Source: Melieria omissa (Eukaryota > Arthropoda > Insecta > Diptera > Ulidiidae). From it: DNA of 64,000 nt. Shown here piece by piece: positions 56,915-64,000 of the stretch (its first letter is position 1; each line of letters opens with the position of its first letter). Under the pieces are notes generated by a model. That model made no database searches. It saw only the letters and a program-made list of their open reading frames with translations, and was not told where the DNA came from. The stretch covers positions 109,386,163 to 109,450,162 of the forward strand of contig OZ020267.1 of NCBI GenBank assembly GCA_963971225.1, written 5' to 3'. The position numbers were made by a program, and so were the translations under genes.

Positions 56915-58553
56915 CCCTAATCCGTCGTTCGGGTGATTTTTCACCCATTTTCAACTTTGAGGTGCTATAACTTTCCTATATATTTATCAAAATGATTAAG
57001 GTTTTTTGTATTTGTAGCAAACCAATATAAGTTTTAGAAACTATCTTCAACATATTGATTATTTGATTATAACGGTGATTACAAAAAAAAGTTACGTGGG
57101 CGACGTTCGGGTGATATTTCACCCATATACAAATTGTATGGAAATTCAACGCAACACATACAGAAAATGCCATAAAATTACGTCACTGGATTGAAAGTTT
57201 TGAACTGCTTTTGTGGGCAAAACCATTTTATGGATCAATGGGCCTCCTGAACTCAACGGAAAAGTAGGAGCCAATTATTTTATTTCAACTAAAGTTGGTA
57301 TAACTCGTTATGCTTGAAGTCGTGTGTCAGTAATAAAAGATGCTAATGACAACCAATGTTAAAGATAGTAACTGACAAAACTAATGTTGAAGGTTTGGGC
57401 GTTTTTGGCAGTGCATAGATCAGCGTTGGTGATATTCAGGCATAGTTTGGTATTTCAATTTTGAGAGTTGTTTATAAGTCGAATGGAGAATCTCTTGATA
57501 ATCTGTAGAGTTCCACAACAGGCAGAGCAATTTTTCGTTCTATCGGTGACAAAACCATTCGCCAAGAACGTAACGATTGTAATCAAGAATGAAGCTCGTT
57601 AAGAAATATATGAGAAACGTGGGTTTAGCGAAAACTGCTATGTACGTCCTTTGAAAAGGACACACTAAGTTAACAAGAAGAAGATGCCCCTTTGAGCACT
57701 TTTCATCATAACCAGGATATGTGGGTGACAAAAAATTACTAGAAATTATATCGTTTTACAATAAGTCAAAACCAGTAGTTGACACTTAAGACAAATTGAT
57801 TGTTCACTAACTATACTCTTAAGCGAAAAACCAATTGCTGTCGATTCCATCTGGATCGCTTGTACAAAAAGTACAAGCGGCGAATTTTTCTTGAAGATTT
57901 AGATTTGAGTAAAGTAAAGTGAGTAAGTAAAGTAAATTTTAGTAAAGCTAAAGATTTTGCGTAAAACAACGTTAGCGAAAGGAAAATCTTCATGCTGACT
58001 TCTTATCTCAATGCAGCCATTTTTGCAGACCTTGTTAGAAAATCAGAACGTAAAAAAGTAAAAGAACTATTGGAACACGGCGCCAATTTGGTATCAAAAA
58101 CGATCGAGAGGCATATTCTGCTTGCAATTCTTGAAAAAAGTATACTTGTGAACACAAAGTTTTAGTTAACTACTGCCCTTCCTTGACCCCCTTCCCATCC
58201 GATTGAAATGAGTGCTGTAACATATGTTCGAAAAACAGTATTACATACACATTGAAAAACGGGTGAAATTTGTGGTATATCACAACGGGTCTCATAATAG
58301 GCCTTCGAGTGTGTCTCTTACAGAGGCAGCCACAATAACCTAACCTAAACTAGTTGCCCTAATTGCAAAAAATTATAGAAAATTTTTTTTACTTATTTAT
58401 CTATAAGATAACAAAGATGAAAAAGATTAAAGATAACAAATTATTTTTTATTATAATTGGTCAAAAAATTCATCAAAACAATGCAAAGTACCATATGGGT
58501 GAAATATCACCCGAACATCTTATGTGTGAGTTTTTTTGAACGTCGGATGAGGG
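56915..58553 (+). mobile_element. piggyBac-like element, copy B (decayed)
   Basis: TTAA at 56911-56914 and 58554-58557. The ends are CCCTAATCCGTCGTTCGGG and, inverted, CCCTCATCCGACGTTC. It is inverted relative to copy A at 5602-7211 and similar along its length. CCTAACC motifs lie at 58337-58348. No intact gene. Confidence 0.82.
57640..57870 (+). pseudogene. piggyBac-type transposase remnant
   Basis: The plus strand reads KLTRRRCPFEHFSS, a stop, PGYVGDKKLLEIISFYNKSK, PVVDT, a stop, DKLIVH, a stop, LYS. The EI..FYN.SK..VDT.DKL...YS pattern matches the conserved piggyBac transposase block EI..YN.TKGGVDT.D.L...Y. Several stops, no catalytic domain upstream. The same remnant is on the minus strand in copy A. 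Confidence 0.6.
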
Positions 58554-58557
58554 TTAA

Positions 58558-60025
58558 GCTCCTAACGTTTCTATTTCAATCAGTTTTGATCAGCTACCAG
58601 AGAAATATGATATTTTCATATTCAATAGCCATACTAGTGCAACAACAACACTGCTGGAAGTGCCAAATTGGACTAACAGAAATATGTACATCATATGTAC
58701 ATATATACATCTTTCAAAATGAGCTCATCATAGACACGAACCTCTACGTTTTCCTACAACTCTTCCTACCTAACAGCAGCGAATGCACAGAAGATGCTCT
58801 ACACAACCCAGTAATAAACTTTCACATACGGAGACGTCTCCCAACAGATTATCACTTACTCTGGCCTTGTTGGTGACCTACGCTCCCAAGCAGAGTGAAT
58901 CAGAAAAAATCACAATGAATCTATCTGTGGACTCTGTAGAGAGGATGTCTTTGAACCACATCTGTACCCTGACAGGCAACTAAAACTAACCCCATCTAAG
59001 CCTGTAACTTCACTTTCAACAAGTGAGTAAAACAGCAATGCTTTGTATGGGTTTTCAACATCTTTCATTGCCCATTACTCAAAACTATTCAACACCTAAG
59101 TCTTCGTTCTATTTTTATCTGCACACTCACTTTAATATACATCAAAGTTTTTCACTAAACGCTTCAATCAAACAAACCCTAACCCCAGGAAAAAAAGACT
59201 TCAACGACAAGTATTCAATCATGTCGTAAATAACCAAATCCTACACATTGCATTCTTAAACGAAAATTGCCCGCAAACTTACCACAAAAATGTCACATAA
59301 TAAAACAATAATAACAACAACAATGAGAAAAGCATTCAAAATCCCCATCAGGATAATGAGTTGCGAACAGCAAAACGATAACCGCAAAGGAATGTGCAAG
59401 TATTTGCACATATTTACACACACATATATGTGTGTATGTATGTGTATATATATGTATGTGTGTATTAACAGCAAAACCAACAACAACAACCAAAACAAAA
59501 ACCCAAAATTAATAATAAATCCAAAAATGCTCATTAACTTAATTACGGTATTTATTTTCATTGCCTTTCCGTTTGCCTTTGAATTCGTCAAATAAAACAA
59601 ACTCTTGGCGCCACTTCACATTTCTCATTTTGCGTTTATGTTACGTCGTCACTGTGGCAATTTCATAAAATCACAGTTTTCAATAACAAAGCAGCTAAAC
59701 TTGAATCTTACTAGCGGTGTTTATTTTTGTTTTTGTTTCTTGTTTGCTTTTTTGCTCTTTTTTGTTTATTTTGGTTTTTGTGCCGGTGCCATAGGTAACT
59801 CTGCTCAATCCATTGGTGGCGAATGGGTACTAAAGGCCCAAAAAAACTGTGTTCACGGAGAAAGAAGATAGTTACCACTCGGTAAAAAATATCCAATGTG
59901 ATATCTGGATAACTTTTGACTTGAACAATACCGCAAATGGGACAATTTATGGCTTTTAAAGGTTAAAGCTGTCATCTTTCTAGAATAAGTAGGATGGTGT
60001 TTGGAAAGGGAAATTCTGACAGTAG
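58558..60025. other. Intergenic DNA, no supported gene
   Basis: Includes an ACACATATATGTGTGT stretch near 59415 and AAC/AAT-rich DNA. Around 58830-59010 one frame reads ESICGLCREDVFEPHLYPDR, faintly like the zinc-finger end of a LINE, with flanking stops; too weak to annotate. Confidence 0.35.
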
Positions 60026-60665
60026 AACTAAGAAAGCTGATATTTTTTAAGTAGAGTCCATGTCTAGTTCCAAGCTGGCATCCTGGACCTCTATTTCTTC
60101 TAAAAGATATGTTCTTCTTCTTCGGAAAGGTTAAAGCTGGCGAAAAAAAGTAGAGATTGTCTTTGTAAAGATCAAAACTGACACCTTTGTAGTAGAGACC
60201 AAAAACCAAATCTGTCCTTTTTGGTCTTTACAAAGACCATACTTCTTCGACAAGATATGGTAAAAGTCAGAACTGATATCTTTGAAGTGATGATGGTCTT
60301 TGTAAAGTAGAAGTAAGCAGGCTGACATCTTTGAAGTAGAGATGGTTTTCTGTAAAAGTCAAAACTGGGATTTTTGAAGTAATGATGGTCTATTAAAGTT
60401 CAAAACTGGCATCCTTGACCTCTAATTCTTCTAGAAGATATGGTCTTTGAAAAAATCAAAGCTAAAAATAAAAGTAGAGATGGTTTTCGTAAAGGTCAAT
60501 GCTGGCACCTTTGAGTAAAAGAATACAGCTTTGACCTTTACAAAGACAACCTATACTTCTCGTAAAAGAAATGGCCTTTGTAAAAGTCAAAAATGATATC
60601 TTTAAAGCAGGGATTGTCTTTGTAAAGGTCAAAGCTAACATCTTTCTAGAAAAAGTATGGATGGT
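60026..60665. repeat. Minisatellite, about 60-bp unit (GGTCTTTGTAAAGGTCAAAG)
   Basis: Units contain GGTCTTTGTAAAGGTCAAAG, CTGGCATCTTTGAAGTAGAGA and TTCTTCTAGAAGATATGG. Some stretches are in the reverse orientation (GACCTTTACAAAGAC near 60532), so the array is not purely head-to-tail. Confidence 0.82.
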
Positions 60666-60669
60666 CTAA

Positions 60670-63060
60670 ATTTTTTATATCTTAACTTATAAAGTTAGAA
60701 GAACGAAAGTCAAGGATGTGGAAGTGTACATATTAGTTCTTAATATATATTAGACAAAAAATTATTGGAAATTTCCAAGGATATTCAATGATAAAGTTTT
60801 AAAAGGACATTTTCAAAACCTCTTCGTCTTTTTGTACCAAAACATAAAATTTTTTAAGATTCTAAGGATTTTTCTCTTTCATTTGATACCCATATTGTTA
60901 TTCTAAACTGCGCTCAATTTTTAAAATAATTTGTTTAAATAAACATGTCCCTGAAATTTCAAAGCCCTTTTAAAAAAATCCTGACGTCGGATTTATTTTT
61001 AATACACCTTAAAAGTTATCATTAAGGAATTTTAAGAATTTTTAAGAAGTTTTTTCTGAAAAAATATACTCCTTCTGCATATTGGATATTTATACAACCT
61101 TTGGAGATTTGAGTGGTTTCAAAAGTTATAACTCTGAAATTGAGTATTAAAATTATTATTGAAGAACTCAGTTACCCATACTGAAAGTTATTTCTTTCCT
61201 ACCATAGCAACTTTCTTAACCACAAAAATTTTTTACGACTTTGCGCCTAAAAACATGCAACAAAATCTTAAATTTTTTTGTTAGCCCGTAAGGGGTTAAG
61301 TTAAATGTTTAAGGTTAGTTGTTGTTGTTGTTTTTGTAGTCGAAAAAAGTGCGTGCTCGAGTGCAGAATAAAAACAAGTTCAGCGCAAATTGTACGTCAC
61401 GCAATTTTCGGACATTGCATCCGGTGCTTTGGGTCCCGCTGAGACGCGTCGCTTGCTCCACACTTTTGCTTGCTGACTTATGCCCGAGACTAGTCATTAA
61501 ATTGTGCTGTGTTTTTTTGGGCTGACCGATTCGAATTTGATTTAAATAGCCTCGACGGTATATGGCGGCGTCTACACGGCGTAAACGCTTTTGAAACGTT
61601 TGAAAAAAAAATATACGAGTAGGTATATGGCCGCTTTTAACCTAAATGTGTATTTAAGTAATGTTAATTGCACTCATTTTCTATTGTTGTTGTGTATTTT
61701 GTAGATTATTTTCGTTGCGCTTGAAGTAGTTTTGGTTTTGCCTGAATAATGATGATGAAATGTTGTTGCACTAATGACGCTTCGAAGTTTGATCGCTTTT
61801 TCCTTATGAAACTGCAAAGTTTTCTCCAACCAACTTTGTTGGATATCAATATCTGTGATAGCGGTAGTGGTGCACGTGAGGGTGGGTTCGGGGTTTCAAG
61901 GCTTAATTTTGGTCTTTAAACCTATGCAAATTTTGTATATTTTTCCAACTAAACTTTTTGTAAGAAACGTATGAGTTGTGCTCCAACCTCTTCCTTATTT
62001 TGCACTCTCTCTTTCAGTTCATGTGATACTCAATTTAGTTCACTAAATATGCCCAGGTTTCAACCATCACCCAACAATTATTAAGAAGAGCAAGAAACAT
62101 TTTGTTTGCGCATAAAAATGGGTCTCAGAGGCCTTGAAGTGTGATAGTCGAGCTATCCGCCTAACCCAGTCAACAGCCAATCATGTACTCTACCCATAGT
62201 ACCTTCTTTAGAATCCTGTCTTGTACCTCTCTTGAACCATCTATTATCTCCTATCTTGCATCTGATCTCTTACTATACATTGTTATCTTCTTTGTGACCT
62301 AACGCCTTTTCCCCGACCCTTACTTGGATTCAATTGCAAGTACAACCCTTAACAGCTTTTAGTTAGTTATTTACTTTACCTTCCCTTAGAAAGCCTAGAA
62401 AAGTTAAAATTCCAAAAGTACTTCCATCATCATCAAGACAACTCTGTCCCAATTCAAATTCAAAGCATATCATAGCCTTTAAGCAGCTTAATGTCTCTTT
62501 CAAGACACGGGAATCGAATGCCTCCTCATTTTAGTTCTGTCAAATAGAGAAGCATTAGGGGAAATAATATACCTATATATATATATATATGTATATATAT
62601 ATGTCTGTACATTCTAACAGTATAACCATACAATACATTAGACTGATGAGACGACTTTTATGGTTAACACATTTTCATTTAAATCAACAAAGCTCCATTA
62701 AGTGGAGAAATAGTAATAGGCACCAAAAAACTGATATTCGGGCACACATCTAAATACGTTGATATACATATATGTATACATACATAAATGTGTAGCTAAA
62801 TATTCATTGTTTTATTTGAATGCGAGAAAGCAACTAACATGTAACGCATTTAACCTCAAATGAGCACTAAACAGAGGCGCATCATTTGACTGGTGATTAA
62901 GTAATTAATTGTGGAAGAGACAGACATATAGTTCGTACTTAAACATATTAATAGCTCCATTTTCTTGATGAAAACAATCAAAAAATATGAAGGAACATTT
63001 AGCGATACCTACACTTAATCTCAAGTGGGACAAAATGCTCTGGGTTTCAAAGTCTTTTCA
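60670..63060. other. Intergenic DNA, nothing recognised
   Basis: AT-rich with a TA tract at 62572-62600. A TTAGCCCGTAAGGGGTTAAG sequence near 61281 resembles a TTAA-type transposon end, but no partner end was found. Confidence 0.4.
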
Positions 63061-63064
63061 CTTC

Positions 63065-63668
63065 AGTGCTAATCGATGAGAGGAAGAGGAGACTGAAAAA
63101 GACCTCCTCAGTCGTCGGGAGGAAGAAGAGATTGTAAGACAACTCCTTGGTCACTAATGAATGGGAGGAAGAGGACCCTGTAAGGAACCCCTCGGTCGAA
63201 GAGGAGACTTTCAGAAGCCTCTTCGGTCACTAATCGATGAGAGAAAGAGAAGACTGTAAGAGATCTCCTCCTAAAAGACTTCCTCGGTCACTAATTGATG
63301 ATAAAAAGGAAGACTCTACGAGACCTCCTCAGTCACTAATCGACGGGAGGAAGAGGAGACTGTAAGAGACCTCCTTTGTCACTAATCGATGAAAGGAAGA
63401 AAAGACTGTAAGAGACCTCCTCCCAAGAGACTTTCTCGGTCAATGATAGATGAGTGGAAGAGGAGACTGTAGAGAATCTCCTCGGTCAGTAATCGGTGAG
63501 AGAAAGAGGAGCCTGTAAGGAACTTCCTCGGTCACTAATTGATGATAGAAAACGAAGACTGTAAGAGACCTCCTCGGTCACTAATCGATGGGAGGAAGAG
63601 GAGACTGTAGGAGACCTCCTTGGACACTAATCGATGAAAGAAAGAGTAGACTGTAAGAGACCTCCTCC
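63065..63668. repeat. Minisatellite, about 47-bp unit (GAGACCTCCTCGGTCACTAA)
   Basis: About twelve units of GAGACCTCCTCGGTCACTAA, TCGATGGGAGGAAGAGGAGA, CTGTAA, with small indels. It ends abruptly at about 63668. Confidence 0.9.
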
Positions 63669-64000
63669 CCCACTCGGGTAGGCACCTTGACGCGGTGTGG
63701 GGGCTTACGTTAGCAATGATTCACCGGACTATACTGACCGGAGGCAGCAATTGCGCTGCCTCCTGACAGGGGTTCCCACGTTAGGCAGGCCGGTTGAGGA
63801 GCAACAACTAAGACCTACCCAGTGTGCGTCTGTTCCCCAGGTTAGGGGCGGCACACAACGACGTCTGTTTTCCCCAGGTTAGGGGCGGTCGAGTCCGAGT
63901 CTTTTTGTGCGTGGGATGGCAGACTTTAAAGAAATCCCACAGGGAAGTGGTGTCTTTCCGTCCGTCTGTGGTGGCTGAGGAAAAGAACGTAGTTACGGTG
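63669..64000 (+). other. GC-rich segment at the window edge, possibly a LINE 5' end
   Basis: Base composition changes sharply after the minisatellite. CCCCAGGTTAGGGGCGG occurs twice (about 63836 and 63873), and GGAGGCAGCAATTGCGCTGC with CTCC makes a short palindrome near 63740. It looks like the 5' region of a GC-rich retrotransposon cut off by the window, but no coding motif is visible. Confidence 0.35.

Noticed and set aside
58830..59010. Possible LINE zinc-finger end on the plus strand (CGLCREDVFEPHLYPDR)
   Set aside because: Only a faint match, needs frame changes, and has no neighbouring reverse transcriptase or tail.
1..64000. tRNA, rRNA, CRISPR arrays and bacterial operon signals
   Set aside because: None seen. 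The window is plainly nuclear insect DNA, and the tandem arrays lack the repeat-spacer pattern of CRISPR.

Overview
The window is eukaryotic and AT-rich, with long introns and many transposable-element remnants. Everything recognisable points to a higher dipteran insect. A tephritid fruit fly is my best guess from the mariner, piggyBac and LINE types and the CCTAACC-rich tails, but no sequence here proves the genus.

One host gene dominates the window: a Dpr-interacting protein (DIP) family cell-surface immunoglobulin protein on the + strand, from 11511 to 51002. Ten coding exons can be joined with consensus GT/AG sites and matching phases into one 443-codon frame. The protein has a signal peptide, three Ig domains with all six disulfide cysteines, a basic linker and a hydrophobic C-terminus that looks like a GPI-attachment signal. 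The sequence most resembles DIP-eta, judged from memory of the family. No other host gene could be supported.

Layout. 1-11510: upstream AT-rich DNA with a 79-bp minisatellite (about 4440-5010) and a three-layer transposon nest (5436-9005: a small TTAA element carrying a piggyBac-like copy and a Tc1-like copy). 11511-51002: the DIP gene. Intron 1 holds an internally deleted mariner. Intron 2 holds a 1.8-kb minisatellite, a TA-flanked 976-bp element, a pentanucleotide tract and a LINE tail. Intron 3 holds a 512-bp TTAA element and a 5'-truncated LINE with a reverse transcriptase. Intron 4 holds two more tandem arrays. Intron 5 holds a second copy of the TA-flanked element. Intron 6 has a 232-bp repeat, and intron 8 a 60-bp repeat. 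Intron 9 has a minisatellite array interrupted by retroelement-like repeats and a Tc1-like element with its own small intron. 51003-64000: a long AAAAT tract, a LINE RNase H remnant, a 1,039-bp element with 14-bp inverted termini and an 8-bp target duplication, a hairpin, a second piggyBac-like copy inverted relative to the first, two more minisatellites, and GC-rich sequence of unknown type at the right edge.

The notable features are architectural. Inverted piggyBac-like copies bracket the whole gene, direct element copies bracket exons 3-4, and there is an unusual density of unrelated tandem arrays within and around one gene. I saw no clearly new biological system. The best candidates for undescribed material are the 54134-55172 element, the small TTAA and TA elements, the hairpin, and the second open frame over the last exon.
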